Positions 34,725 to 43,641 of a DNA stretch of 64,000 bases are shown one piece after another (positions within the stretch are counted from its first letter, which is position 1; every line of letters begins with the position of its first letter). This DNA comes from Martelella mediterranea (GTDB lineage: Bacteria; Pseudomonadota; Alphaproteobacteria; Rhizobiales; Rhizobiaceae), in contig NZ_SMAR01000008.1 in the NCBI RefSeq assembly GCF_004342225.1, positions 62,001 through 126,000 of the forward strand, read 5' to 3'. The translations under genes and the position numbers were made by a program. A model generated the notes under the pieces. It saw only the letters and a list, made by a program, of their open reading frames with translations. It had not been told where the DNA came from and made no database searches.

Positions 34725-35423
34725 TCAGCGTGCCTTTTGTCCAAAAAGAACACTTTGGGCATCCTTGTCATCAGCCAGGTTCATCTTCGCGCTTTCATCC
34801 TTGCCAACGGCAAGACCGGCCTGCACCGCAGGACGGGCCATCAGAGCCTCGAACCAACGCTTCAGATGCGGGAAATCATTCAGATTCTGCCCCTGCGCTT
34901 CATGCGATTTTATCCAGCCGACACAGGCCATATCTGCGATGGAGTAATCACCCCCGAGATACTCAACCTCAGACAGGCGTTTGTCCATGACACCATAAAG
35001 ACGGTTTACTTCGTTGGTATAGCGATTAATGCCGTACTCGATCTTTTCCGGTGCATAATTGCGGAAGTGATGCGCCTGCCCGGCCATTGGGCCAAGCCCA
35101 CCCATTTGCCAGAACAGCCATTCTTCAACCGCGACACGTTCACGCTCGTTCTCCGGATAGAATTTCCTGAACTTGCGGCCAAGATACTGAAGGATCGCAC
35201 CGGATTCAAAGACAGAGATCGGCTTGCCGCCGGGCCCTTCCGAATCGACGATCGCCGGCATCCGGTTATTTGGCGATATTTCCAGGAACTCCGGCTTGAA
35301 CTGGTCGCCCTTGCCGATGTTGACATAATGCACTTTGTAAGGTGCCCCGACTTCCTCCAGATAGATGCTGATTTTGAAGCCGTTTGGCGTAGGCCAGTAA
35401 TAAAGATCAATCGGTGTGGTCAT
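34725..35423 (-). CDS. Glutathione S-transferase family protein (YfcG/YghU-like)
   Basis: 232 residues. An N-terminal thioredoxin fold (about 1-85, opening LYYWPTPNGFKISIYLEEVG) with PNNRMPAIVD giving the cis-Pro, and the glutathione-binding ESGAILQYLGRKF. A helical C-terminal domain follows with the conserved YSIADMACVGW. This matches the Nu-class disulphide-bond oxidoreductase type (YfcG, YghU), which have a Thr/Asn-rich rather than Cys active site. It is divergent from amn, with 111 bp between. Its physiological substrate is unknown. Confidence 0.9.
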   Translation of the reverse strand: MTTPIDLYYWPTPNGFKISIYLEEVGAPYKVHYVNIGKGDQFKPEFLEISPNNRMPAIVDSEGPGGKPISVFESGAILQYLGRKFRKFYPENERERVAVEEWLFWQMGGLGPMAGQAHHFRNYAPEKIEYGINRYTNEVNRLYGVMDKRLSEVEYLGGDYSIADMACVGWIKSHEAQGQNLNDFPHLKRWFEALMARPAVQAGLAVGKDESAKMNLADDKDAQSVLFGQKAR

Positions 35424-35534
35424 GGAAAAACTCCTTCTCTATATCTCTCCCATATAGAGTGACATAATCAGGATAAAAGGTGTGAGACGGATGACAGTCC
35501 GGTTTCGCCGACAAACGATTGCAGGGTGGAAGCT

Positions 35535-37031
35535 ATGCGCAGAAACGAACCGATCACCGCCAGGATCATTACGCCAGAGCCGGCAGAGCCGAAGAGCTTT
35601 ACGAATGCTCACGATGCGGTCAAAGCACTGCAGGTGCTTTACCTGCGGAACACGCGTTTTGTTATTGATGCTTTTCTGGCACTGGCAGGCGGTGCGCCCA
35701 TTGAAGGCCGATATCGTGCTTTTTACCCTCAGGTCATGATTGAAACAGGAAGCTATGGCCTGACCGACTCCCGGCTTTCCTTTGGCCATGTCGCATCACC
35801 CGGTCATTACGCCACCACGATCAGCCACCCGGTTCTTTTTGAGAAATACCTCACCGAACAGCTTGACCTTCTGATTAAAAATCACGGCGGGCCGGTGATC
35901 GTCTCAGAATCAGAAACGCCAATCCCGCTGCATTTTGCATTTGGCGAAAACACGCATATCGAGGCGGATCTGGCCGCACTTGCCGATGTGCCACTGCGCG
36001 ATATTTTCGATACGCCCGATCTCAACACCACAGACGATCTGATTGCGAACGGCGAATATGAGCCGGAGGCCGGCGAGCCAAGGCCGCTCGCACCGTTTAC
36101 CGCTCAGCGGATCGACTATTCGCTGGCGCGGCTCAGCCATTATACCGCGACCAGCGCTGCACATTTTCAGAACTTTGTTCTGTTCACCAATTACCAGTTC
36201 TACATGGACGAATTCTGCGCCTATGCTCGCGAAGTGATGGCTAATGGCGGTGAAGGCTACTCAGAGTTTGTCGAACCCGGCAATGTGATCACGCTTCCGG
36301 GACAAGACGAACCTGAAGGCGGAAGAGAAGGCGTGCGCATGCCGCAGATGCCAGCCTATCACCTCAAGCGCCCGGACAATAGTGGCATCACGATGGTCAA
36401 TATCGGCGTTGGCCCCTCAAACGCCAAAACCATCACCGACCATATCGCTGTCTTACGACCCCACGCCTGGCTTATGCTGGGCCATTGCGCGGGCCTTCGC
36501 AACAGCCAGAAGCTTGGCGACTACGTGCTCGCCCACGCTTATGTGCGCGAAGACCATGTGCTTGATGATGATCTGCCGGTGTGGGTGCCGATCCCAGCGC
36601 TCGCTGAAATTCAGCAGGCGCTCGAATCTGCCGTTGGGGAAGTGACCGGCTATGAAGGCTATGAGCTGAAACGCATCATGCGCACCGGTACAGTCGCAAC
36701 GATCGATAACCGCAACTGGGAACTTTCAGATCAGCGTGGCCCGGTCAAGCGCCTGTCTCAGTCACGCGCTATCGCGCTGGATATGGAATCGGCGACAATC
36801 GCGGCGAATGGTTTTCGCTTCCGTGTGCCCTATGGCACGCTTCTTTGTGTTTCCGACCGGCCGCTACATGGTGAGCTCAAACTGCCGGGTATGGCGACGG
36901 CTTTTTATACAACGCAGGTGCGCCAGCACCTGAAAATCGGGATCAAGGCCGTACAAAAGCTTTCGGAAATGCCCTCCGAGCGGCTTCATTCACGCAAACT
37001 CAGAAGCTTCTATGAAACCGCTTTCCAGTAA
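35535..37031 (+). CDS. amn: AMP nucleosidase
   Basis: 498 residues, close to the E. coli length of 484. An N-terminal AMP-binding domain is followed by a nucleoside-phosphorylase-like catalytic domain (about 290-480), with MVNIGVGPSNAKTITDHIA and the purine-binding ALDMESATIAANGFRFRVPY. It splits AMP into adenine and ribose 5-phosphate and so regulates the AMP pool. I use the ATG at 35535, preceded by AGGGTGGA; a GTG three codons upstream is also possible. It is convergent with the lipid kinase gene after 17 bp; a hairpin (GGGCAG...CTGCCC, 37044-37068) lies between them. Confidence 0.95.
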   Translation: MRRNEPITARIITPEPAEPKSFTNAHDAVKALQVLYLRNTRFVIDAFLALAGGAPIEGRYRAFYPQVMIETGSYGLTDSRLSFGHVASPGHYATTISHPVLFEKYLTEQLDLLIKNHGGPVIVSESETPIPLHFAFGENTHIEADLAALADVPLRDIFDTPDLNTTDDLIANGEYEPEAGEPRPLAPFTAQRIDYSLARLSHYTATSAAHFQNFVLFTNYQFYMDEFCAYAREVMANGGEGYSEFVEPGNVITLPGQDEPEGGREGVRMPQMPAYHLKRPDNSGITMVNIGVGPSNAKTITDHIAVLRPHAWLMLGHCAGLRNSQKLGDYVLAHAYVREDHVLDDDLPVWVPIPALAEIQQALESAVGEVTGYEGYELKRIMRTGTVATIDNRNWELSDQRGPVKRLSQSRAIALDMESATIAANGFRFRVPYGTLLCVSDRPLHGELKLPGMATAFYTTQVRQHLKIGIKAVQKLSEMPSERLHSRKLRSFYETAFQ

Positions 37032-37048
37032 GCCACCCGAAAGGGCAG

Positions 37049-37954
37049 TCAGTTCAACTGGCTGCCCGCAGGAACGATAACGCTCAAGACACCCGGATTC
37101 TGTTTGATCACGACGTTCATTTCAGGATCTATCATATCGCCATCAAGCGCCTGATCCGAGGCCTTGTTGCCAAATTTCAGGGTTATTTCCGGCGCCTCAA
37201 GCCGGATCACTGCCTCGCTTTCCTGAAGCTGCCCCGACAGAATATCCAACGCGATCCCCGTGACAGTTTCACCGGCAAGTGCCTTCACCAGATAAACGCC
37301 TAGGACCCCGCCGCTGGGGCGATTGGTAAACGGCAGCATGTTCGCATCAATGCGGTTATTGGCGATCAGCGCCATGGAAAACGCCCCGTCGCCAGAAACC
37401 TCCAGCGTTTGATAAGAGAGTTCAAATTCCGGAACCATGCGCAGCACATCGAACCAAGCGCGCGTGCTCGCCGAAATTTTGCCAAGGCGCGACTGATAGT
37501 CGAGGCGATCGCGGTTCTTGATCATCGCGGCATGAAGACCGGCAGAAAACTGATGAATAAACGGGCGACCATTCATGGTCGGCACATCCACCTTCGCAAG
37601 CTTGCCGGCGGCAAGCTCTCTTAGCGCCTGCTCGACATTTTGCGAAAGCCCGAGACTTCGCGAAAACAGATTCATGGTTCCGGCTGGAAGCACGCCCAGA
37701 ACTTTGTTCGTTCCTTTCAGACTGCCGGTTGCCAGCGAAATCGTACCGTCACCGCCACCGACGATAACGCCATCAAAATCGTCATCACCGGCGACCTGTT
37801 GCAGCGCGTCAGAAACATCACTGCCATTTACGATCGTGCATTCAAATGTGTGATTATTGTGCTCAAACACATCGGTAGCGAGACTGCAGAAAGCCTCCAT
37901 ATCCGTTGTCTTGAATGTGCCGCCATCGCGATTGAGAATACCTTTAAGACGCAT
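37049..37954 (-). CDS. Diacylglycerol/sphingosine kinase-like lipid kinase (YegS/DagK family)
   Basis: 301 residues. The N-terminal nucleotide-binding domain has the family motif IVGGGDGTISLA near residue 80, followed by LGVLPAGTMNLFSRSLGL. The C-terminal beta-sandwich ends with the conserved LDGDMIDP. These soluble kinases phosphorylate diacylglycerol or similar lipids at the membrane surface; the bacterial substrate varies. I start at the ATG at 37954, with GAAGG ahead, rather than the in-frame ATG at 37999. It ends 17 bp from amn (convergent). Confidence 0.9.
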   Translation of the reverse strand: MRLKGILNRDGGTFKTTDMEAFCSLATDVFEHNNHTFECTIVNGSDVSDALQQVAGDDDFDGVIVGGGDGTISLATGSLKGTNKVLGVLPAGTMNLFSRSLGLSQNVEQALRELAAGKLAKVDVPTMNGRPFIHQFSAGLHAAMIKNRDRLDYQSRLGKISASTRAWFDVLRMVPEFELSYQTLEVSGDGAFSMALIANNRIDANMLPFTNRPSGGVLGVYLVKALAGETVTGIALDILSGQLQESEAVIRLEAPEITLKFGNKASDQALDGDMIDPEMNVVIKQNPGVLSVIVPAGSQLN

Positions 37955-38054
37955 GATCTGCCTTCGGGTTGGTTTCCGCGATGGAACGCTTAATCGCATT
38001 CAATGGTTCCGGAAAGCACTTTCATGCCTCCCGGAATACCAAAAGATGAAGACA

Positions 38055-39713
38055 TCACATATTGGGATAAACCGGCCCCTCACCGCCCTGAGGCGGCACC
38101 CAGTTAATATTCTGGTTCGGGTCCTTGATGTCGCAGGTTTTGCAGTGAACACAGTTCTGCGCGTTGATGACGAACTTCTTCTCGCCACCTTCATCAACCC
38201 ATTCATAAACTCCGGCGGGACAGTAGCGACTGGAAGGCCCGGCAAAGACAGCCCATTCAGAATCCTTCTGAAGATCCATATCGGCAACCTTCAGATGGAC
38301 CGGCTGATCCTCTTCGTGATTGGTGTTAGACAGGAAAACCGAAGACAGGCGATCAAAGGTCAGGACGCCATCCGGTTTGGGATAGTCAATCGGCTGATAC
38401 TTGTCTGCCGGTTCCAGGCTGGCTGCATCCGTTTTACCATGCTTCATCGTGCCGAATACTGAAAACCCGAAAAGCGTATTGGTCCACATATCCAGACCGC
38501 CAAGCGCAATTCCTGCAAGTGTTCCAAGTCTCGACCACAAGGGTTTGACATTGCGAACCTTTTTAAGATCCCGACCAATCGCACTATCACGCCAGTCACT
38601 TTCGATTTCTGCGATTTCATCATTCGCACGTTCGGCCGCGATGGCTTCGGCAACACGATCCGCAGCCATCATGCCCGAAAGCACAGCATTGTGAGACCCC
38701 TTGATCCGCGGCACATTCACAAAGCCAGCGGAGCAACCGATCAGCGCGCCACCGGGGAATGAGAGTTTGGGTACGGACTGCAACCCGCCTTCCGAAATGG
38801 CGCGGGCACCATAGGAAATGCGTTTAGCCCCCTCAAACGTTGGTGCAATTGCCGGATGGGTCTTGAAACGCTGAAACTCCTCAAATGGAGACAAGTAGGG
38901 ATTTTTGTAATTCAGATGGACCACAAAACCGACAGCCACCTGATTGTCCTCAAGGTGATAGAGGAAAGATCCACCACCCGTCTTGCCATCCAGCGGCCAG
39001 CCGAAACTGTGCTGAACCAGACCCGGCTGATGATGCTCCGGCTTCACCTGCCAGAGCTCCTTCAGGCCAATGCCATATTTCTGCGGTTCGCGTCCCTCAT
39101 CAAGGCCGAATTTCCTGATCAACTGCTTGGCAAGCGACCCGCGAACGCCCTCGCCGATCAGCACATATTTCCCGAGCAGCGCCATGCCGCGCGTGAAGTT
39201 CGGCCCCGGCGTGCCATCGCGCTCAACGCCCATATCGCCGGTCGCAATCCCGATAACGGCACCATTATCATCGTAAAGGATTTCGCTGGCTGCAAAACCG
39301 GGATAGATTTCGACCCCCAGCGCCTCAGCCTTTTCGGCAAGCCAGCGACAGACATTACCAAGAGAAACGATATAGTTTCCGTGATTGTTCATCAGCGGCG
39401 GCATAAGAAAATTGGGAAGTGACAAAGCACCGGCCGGGCCAAGAAACTGAAACTTGTCTTTTGTGACCGGCGTCTTGAAGGGGTGCCCCCCCTCCTCGCG
39501 CCAGCCGGGCAGAAGTTTGTCTATGCCAACAGGGTCAACCACCGCACCGGAGAGAATGTGCGCCCCGACTTCTGCGCCCTTTTCCAGAACGACGACCACC
39601 AGATTTTCATTGATCTGCTTTAGTCGAATAGCGGCTGACAGACCAGCAGGGCCTGCACCGACAATCACAACATCCACTTCCATGCTTTCGCGTTCCGGCA
39701 AAGCTTCTGCCAT
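38055..39713 (-). CDS. Electron transfer flavoprotein-ubiquinone oxidoreductase
   Basis: 552 residues. The N-terminal FAD fold is VVIVGAGPAGLSAAIRLKQI, the middle part is the ubiquinone domain, and the C-terminus binds a 4Fe-4S cluster (NAQNCVHCKTCDIKDP). The last residues GGEGPVYPNM are the conserved family ending. It is a peripheral membrane enzyme passing electrons from acyl-CoA dehydrogenases via ETF to ubiquinone. Start: ATG 39713 with GAGG six bases upstream. A TGCAC-TATT-GTGCA inverted repeat lies 34-47 bp upstream. An SDR and a UDG-like gene follow divergently; a neighbouring UDG gene is common near this gene in related genomes, as far as I recall. Confidence 0.96.
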   Translation of the reverse strand: MAEALPERESMEVDVVIVGAGPAGLSAAIRLKQINENLVVVVLEKGAEVGAHILSGAVVDPVGIDKLLPGWREEGGHPFKTPVTKDKFQFLGPAGALSLPNFLMPPLMNNHGNYIVSLGNVCRWLAEKAEALGVEIYPGFAASEILYDDNGAVIGIATGDMGVERDGTPGPNFTRGMALLGKYVLIGEGVRGSLAKQLIRKFGLDEGREPQKYGIGLKELWQVKPEHHQPGLVQHSFGWPLDGKTGGGSFLYHLEDNQVAVGFVVHLNYKNPYLSPFEEFQRFKTHPAIAPTFEGAKRISYGARAISEGGLQSVPKLSFPGGALIGCSAGFVNVPRIKGSHNAVLSGMMAADRVAEAIAAERANDEIAEIESDWRDSAIGRDLKKVRNVKPLWSRLGTLAGIALGGLDMWTNTLFGFSVFGTMKHGKTDAASLEPADKYQPIDYPKPDGVLTFDRLSSVFLSNTNHEEDQPVHLKVADMDLQKDSEWAVFAGPSSRYCPAGVYEWVDEGGEKKFVINAQNCVHCKTCDIKDPNQNINWVPPQGGEGPVYPNM

Positions 39714-39746
39714 GCTTTTCCTCACCTTCCCTATAGGTTATGTTTC

Positions 39747-39760
39747 TGCACTATTGTGCA
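39747..39760. promoter_or_regulatory. Palindromic operator candidate TGCAC-N4-GTGCA
   Basis: A perfect TGCAC-TATT-GTGCA inverted repeat 34-47 bp upstream of the ETF-ubiquinone oxidoreductase start, overlapping the expected promoter. It is the right size for a dimeric regulator; the regulator is unknown. Confidence 0.45.
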
Positions 39761-39956
39761 AAAAACGAACGTCTGTAAATAGTCGTAACGCCGCCAGCCT
39801 TATATCTCAACTTTTCACAGGCGCATTTGATCAGGCACATGCCGACGCGCCGGTTATTGATTGAAACGCGACGCCTTGCGCGTTTAATGTAGCATCAAAT
39901 CATAAAGCGCCGCCTTTTCACCTCTCATGCGGCATTTTCAACGAAGGATTTTTCTG

Positions 39957-40745
39957 ATGGATTTTGGCATTGCAGACAAAAAAGCCGTCGTTCTGGCGTC
40001 GTCGCGGGGTCTGGGTGCAGGCGTCGCCGAAGCTCTGGCAAAAGAGGGCGCTCATGTCCTCCTGTGTGGCCGCACAGAAGATCGCCTTTCGGCCAACTGC
40101 AAAAGCATCAATGAAACGACAAAGGGCAAGGCCGATTTTGTGGTCGCCGACATTGCAGCTCCGGATTGTACAGAAAAACTGCTGAAGGCCGCGGAGGAGA
40201 AGCTCGGCGGGATCGATATTCTGGTCAATAATACAGGTGGTCCGACACCGGGCACTGTTGCAGAGATGACGCCTGAAAAGCTCACAAACTTCTTTAACAG
40301 CATGGTTCTTTCGCTGATCACCCTGACCAATTCGGTGATTCCGCAAATGAAGCAGAAAGGATGGGGCCGTGTTCTGACAATTGCCTCCGGTGGTGTTGTC
40401 GAACCAATTCCGAATCTGGCGCTCTCCAACACACTGCGCTCCGCTCTTGTCGGATGGAACAAGACACTTTCGAGTGAAGTGGCAGCCTCCGGTATTACGA
40501 CAAATCTCCTCCTTCCCGGCCGCATCCATACTGACCGGATTGATGAGCTGGATCACGCCAACGCAGAACGCAGTGGCAAAAGCCTGCAAGATGTGCGGAA
40601 GACTTCGCTTGCGTCGATCCCTGCACAAAGGCTCGGCCGCGTGGAGGAGTTCGCCAACGTTGCAGCCTTTCTCTGCTCAAAGCCGGCAAGCTATGTCACC
40701 GGCAGCCTGATCCGCTGCGATGGTGGCGCAACCCACGCAATCTGA
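39957..40745 (+). CDS. SDR family oxidoreductase lacking the usual YxxxK
   Basis: 262 residues of the short-chain dehydrogenase/reductase fold. The cofactor loop is ASSRGLGAGVAEALAKEG and the middle motif is LVNNTGGPTPG. The region of the catalytic Tyr-x3-Lys reads NLALSNTLRSALVGWNKTL, with neither Tyr nor Lys in place. This pattern occurs in a known FabG-like SDR subgroup, so it is probably an ancestral variant and not damage. The reaction is unknown. ATG at 39957 with GAAGGA upstream is preferred over an in-frame ATG at 39927. The UDG-like gene follows after 32 bp on the same strand. Confidence 0.88.
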   Translation: MDFGIADKKAVVLASSRGLGAGVAEALAKEGAHVLLCGRTEDRLSANCKSINETTKGKADFVVADIAAPDCTEKLLKAAEEKLGGIDILVNNTGGPTPGTVAEMTPEKLTNFFNSMVLSLITLTNSVIPQMKQKGWGRVLTIASGGVVEPIPNLALSNTLRSALVGWNKTLSSEVAASGITTNLLLPGRIHTDRIDELDHANAERSGKSLQDVRKTSLASIPAQRLGRVEEFANVAAFLCSKPASYVTGSLIRCDGGATHAI

Positions 40746-40777
40746 TTGCAGCATTTGCGCTGGTCACTGCGCATGCT

Positions 40778-41641
40778 ATGAAACCGGCCATGATCAAGGC
40801 GAACGAACTGACACCACGCGAAGCTGCTGCGCTTCTGCACTTCTATGCAGAAGCGGGTGTTGATTCGCTTGTCGAAGACATGCCTGTTAACCGGCTCGTT
40901 GAAGTGGAGCCACAGAGCGACGTAAAGTCAGCGCGCCAGCAAACAACCCAACCTTCGATATCGCAAAATCGTGCGAGCGCTCCGGCAAAAACGCCAGCGC
41001 AGCCTGCCGCACCGGCGACGGCTTCATCCGCGACCATACCGGATGAAAAAGCCGTTTCCGACGCCCGTTTCGCTGCCGAAAGCGCACGGTCACTCGGCGA
41101 ACTGAAAGAGGTTCTTTCGTCATTTTCCGGATGCAATCTCAAGCACAATGCCCGATCAACCATTTGTCTGGAAACAATGCCGGAAAGCGGAATTCTGGCG
41201 ATTTGCGGCTTTCCATCAGGCGATGATGATCGCGTAGGGCAGGCCCTTTCGGGACGCGCAGGGGTTCTCTTTGAACGCATGCTCGCAGCGATTGGCCTTT
41301 CGCGTGAAGCCATCGGCGTGACAACAGCAATTCCATGGCGGACCCCCGGCGACCGCAGCCCAACAATTTCAGAGGCGGATATCTGCGTTCCCTTTCTAAG
41401 CCGGCAAATCACACTGGCCAGTCCGCGTGTCCTGCTTCTGATGGGAAATTTTGCATGTCGCTTGCTGATTGACCGGCAGAAAACCGTCTTCGATCTCCGC
41501 GGACAATGGCACAGCCTTCCTGTTTCGGGCCAGACCATACCGACATTGGTTTCATTCGCACCTTCCGAGCTGCTGGCGGCTCCAGCGAACAAAAAACGCG
41601 CCTGGCAAGATTTGCAGTCTTTTCGCAAAAGCCTGGAATGA
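40778..41641 (+). CDS. Uracil-DNA glycosylase family 4-like protein, degenerate
   Basis: 287 residues. An N-terminal Ala/Pro/Gln-rich linker (about 50-90) precedes a family-4-like UDG domain (about 110-285) with recognisable ALSGRAGVLFERMLAAIG, ICVPFLSRQITLASP and the final AWQDLQSFRKSL. Key features are changed: the first Cys pair is reduced to one (SGCNLKHN), the KC of the next ligand is absent, and the motif B His is Ala (SFAPSELL where HPSYLL is usual). It therefore may have lost its iron-sulfur cluster and activity. It follows the SDR gene, possibly in the same operon. Confidence 0.8.
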   Translation: MKPAMIKANELTPREAAALLHFYAEAGVDSLVEDMPVNRLVEVEPQSDVKSARQQTTQPSISQNRASAPAKTPAQPAAPATASSATIPDEKAVSDARFAAESARSLGELKEVLSSFSGCNLKHNARSTICLETMPESGILAICGFPSGDDDRVGQALSGRAGVLFERMLAAIGLSREAIGVTTAIPWRTPGDRSPTISEADICVPFLSRQITLASPRVLLLMGNFACRLLIDRQKTVFDLRGQWHSLPVSGQTIPTLVSFAPSELLAAPANKKRAWQDLQSFRKSLE

Positions 41642-41778
41642 CAGAGTTTTTCTCCTGAAACCCAGTGCCATGCACGCCGCGCATGGCTGCCTCACGCCAA
41701 ACCCGATTGCTCAAAACGTTTGCATGAACGATATTTGGTCATGTCTTGGGAGGATGTTTAAAACAGGATCCAAGGCAA

Positions 41779-41970
41779 ATGAAACCCTATGAAGACATGG
41801 ACGCTTCTCTGATGCAGAACAATCGCTTTTCTCTCGAACTTGGACGGTCGACCAATGGCTATCATGGCCAGCGCGGCATCGATCGCGCGATTGCGAAGGG
41901 CTTTTTCCGCTCTGACCGTCATCATGATGCCGGCGCTATCCGCCCGACGCTGCGTGCCGTCGGTGCCTAA
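41779..41970 (+). CDS. Small hypothetical protein
   Basis: 63 residues, MKPYEDMDASLMQNNRFSLE at the start and RSDRHHDAGAIRPTLRAVGA at the end; hydrophilic, with His and Arg. The ATG is preceded by AAGG at 6 bases. No family is recognised and no membrane segment is present. It stands alone, 137 bp after the UDG-like gene, and is followed by a CAGGCGC / GCGCCTG stem (41988-42012) without a T-tract. Coding looks likely but is not proven. Confidence 0.55.
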   Translation: MKPYEDMDASLMQNNRFSLELGRSTNGYHGQRGIDRAIAKGFFRSDRHHDAGAIRPTLRAVGA

Positions 41971-42331
41971 ACATTAAAGTCTTCTTTCAGGCGCCTCATC
42001 ATTGTGCGCCTGATTGGTCGTGGTTGTCCCGGACACTCGCGTTTGTCGCAACAGGTTTCTGCCTGATAAATCGGGAAAGAACGTATCGTCTTGTCGCGTG
42101 TCGACCGCGCATGAGCTTCCAGCAATATGCCTGCCTCTCGCGCTTCTTCTGGAAGGTTTTCCACATTATTCATCGGTAACAATAGTCTCATCAGACGCCA
42201 CAACCGCTCCCTGGCTCTTGTTATCAAGGCAGAGGAACCCTTGGTAGAGCGTGACGCGATACGCCTGTTCAATGCCGCGCGGCAACCGCGCATTGATGAA
42301 GACACGCTTTCTTTTGAAATGTGGTTCGCTC
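41971..42331. other. Gap of 361 bp with only doubtful ORFs
   Basis: A 112-codon minus-strand ORF (41967-42305) and a 73-codon plus-strand ORF (42127-42348) overlap here. Neither has a family match or a clear ribosome site. The plus-strand ORF's last 45 codons (ending EDTLSFEMWFALSPAK) look somewhat coding-like and could be the remnant of a lost gene. I annotate neither. Confidence 0.3.
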
Positions 42332-43438
42332 TTAGTCCTGCAAAATGATCTCTACCGATGTGCCGGCCTCAACGGACGTGCTGTAACGCATATCCAGCCC
42401 CAGGTCGCCAGACAATTGCTGGGCCTTTAAAAGCAGACTGTGGGAAGCGGATAGAACAAGGTCTGGCTGCTCTGCGAGCATGCGCATTTCATCCTCTGTC
42501 AAACCTCGCCCAATATCGGAAAAACGAGCCCTGAAACCGTTCCCGCCGACCCGGGAAACCTCGACCACCGCATCACAATAAGGAGGGCTGACGACAATCA
42601 GCCGTTCCACGAGCGTATCGAACAGCTGGCTGAGATATTCCTCATCCAGAGCGACGTCAGAAATCTCTTCCTCGACCATCGTCATGATCTGCACTGCTTC
42701 AGATATCGCATCCTTACGGCGCTTCGAAACCACCTGACGCAGACAGGCAGATGGCGAGACAGTTGGCACGCCTTCAGGGCGTTGCCTGCGCTCACGCTCA
42801 CTTTCAAAGACAGCGAACAGATCTCGTTCAGAACTTGAATATGCTTTCTGTGGTTCGTGCGGGTGAACCCTGTCACTGTCACCATCTTCAGGCATCGCAG
42901 AAAATGAAACCCAGCTTTCATCCGTTTCGGTGATCCTGGGCATGCGCAAGCGAGAAGGCTCTTTCGCTTCCTCAACCTGTGTCGGTAACGTTACCTCTGA
43001 CATTCCGTTCTGAGCAACACCCTCGTCTGCCACCCCTTGTGGTTTCCCCTCTTCAGAATGGGAGAACATACGGTGGGCGACAACACAGAGGCCTTTTCTG
43101 TGACGCATCCGCGCAACCGAGAGTTTGACGCGATTCATCGTAGGGCGGTTGATGAATGCGGAGATCTCTTCAAGATTCTGCCCGGGCTCACCGGAGCGCA
43201 CATTCACCATCGCCGCCTCAAAAGCCACAGCATCGTCTTCAGAAAGCCAAGAGGTGAATGGCTGCCCGACGAGATCCTTTGCCTCAGCACCCAGAAGATG
43301 CAGAGCGGCCTCGTTTGAGAGTTCGATCAAGCCAGCGCTATCAGTCAAAATGACAGCTTCGGGCAGACCATCGATCGCCTTTCTGACCACAGGTGTCTGT
43401 TCTCGCATATGTGGCTTCTCAAACGTCATCATCATCAT
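42332..43438 (-). CDS. PAS protein with an ATPase-like C-terminus (atypical kinase)
   Basis: 368 residues, soluble. An N-terminal PAS domain (about 15-125, AIDGLPEAVILTDSAGLIEL) is followed by a low-complexity acidic linker (about 130-240) and a C-terminal part that resembles a histidine-kinase ATPase domain: LFDTLVERLIVVSPPYC for the N-box area, then FSDIGRGLTEDEM like a G1 box, and a final VEAGTSVEIILQD. There is no H box and no clear N-box Asn or G2 box. It is probably a signalling protein that no longer phosphorylates, though a split or partner kinase is possible. The start has four consecutive Met codons; the true one is uncertain. Confidence 0.65.
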   Translation of the reverse strand: MMMMTFEKPHMREQTPVVRKAIDGLPEAVILTDSAGLIELSNEAALHLLGAEAKDLVGQPFTSWLSEDDAVAFEAAMVNVRSGEPGQNLEEISAFINRPTMNRVKLSVARMRHRKGLCVVAHRMFSHSEEGKPQGVADEGVAQNGMSEVTLPTQVEEAKEPSRLRMPRITETDESWVSFSAMPEDGDSDRVHPHEPQKAYSSSERDLFAVFESERERRQRPEGVPTVSPSACLRQVVSKRRKDAISEAVQIMTMVEEEISDVALDEEYLSQLFDTLVERLIVVSPPYCDAVVEVSRVGGNGFRARFSDIGRGLTEDEMRMLAEQPDLVLSASHSLLLKAQQLSGDLGLDMRYSTSVEAGTSVEIILQD

Positions 43439-43641
43439 CCGTTTATGCCCCTGTGCGCATCAGAAAACTTGAGGAATCCGCTGATCTGCAAAAATCAGGT
43501 GATACAGCAGCGGCTCCATCAGGCTTTATTAGCGCAATCAGGTAAATGCACTTTAAACCACATCCGAACAGAATCCGAGATGCGACGAAACGCATTACGG
43601 ATTTGCGCTTTGAAAAGTTTCAGCGATGAAGCGATATTCAG

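Noticed and set aside
41967-42305. 112-codon minus-strand ORF
   Set aside because: No family resemblance or ribosome site, and overlapped by an equally open plus-strand frame.
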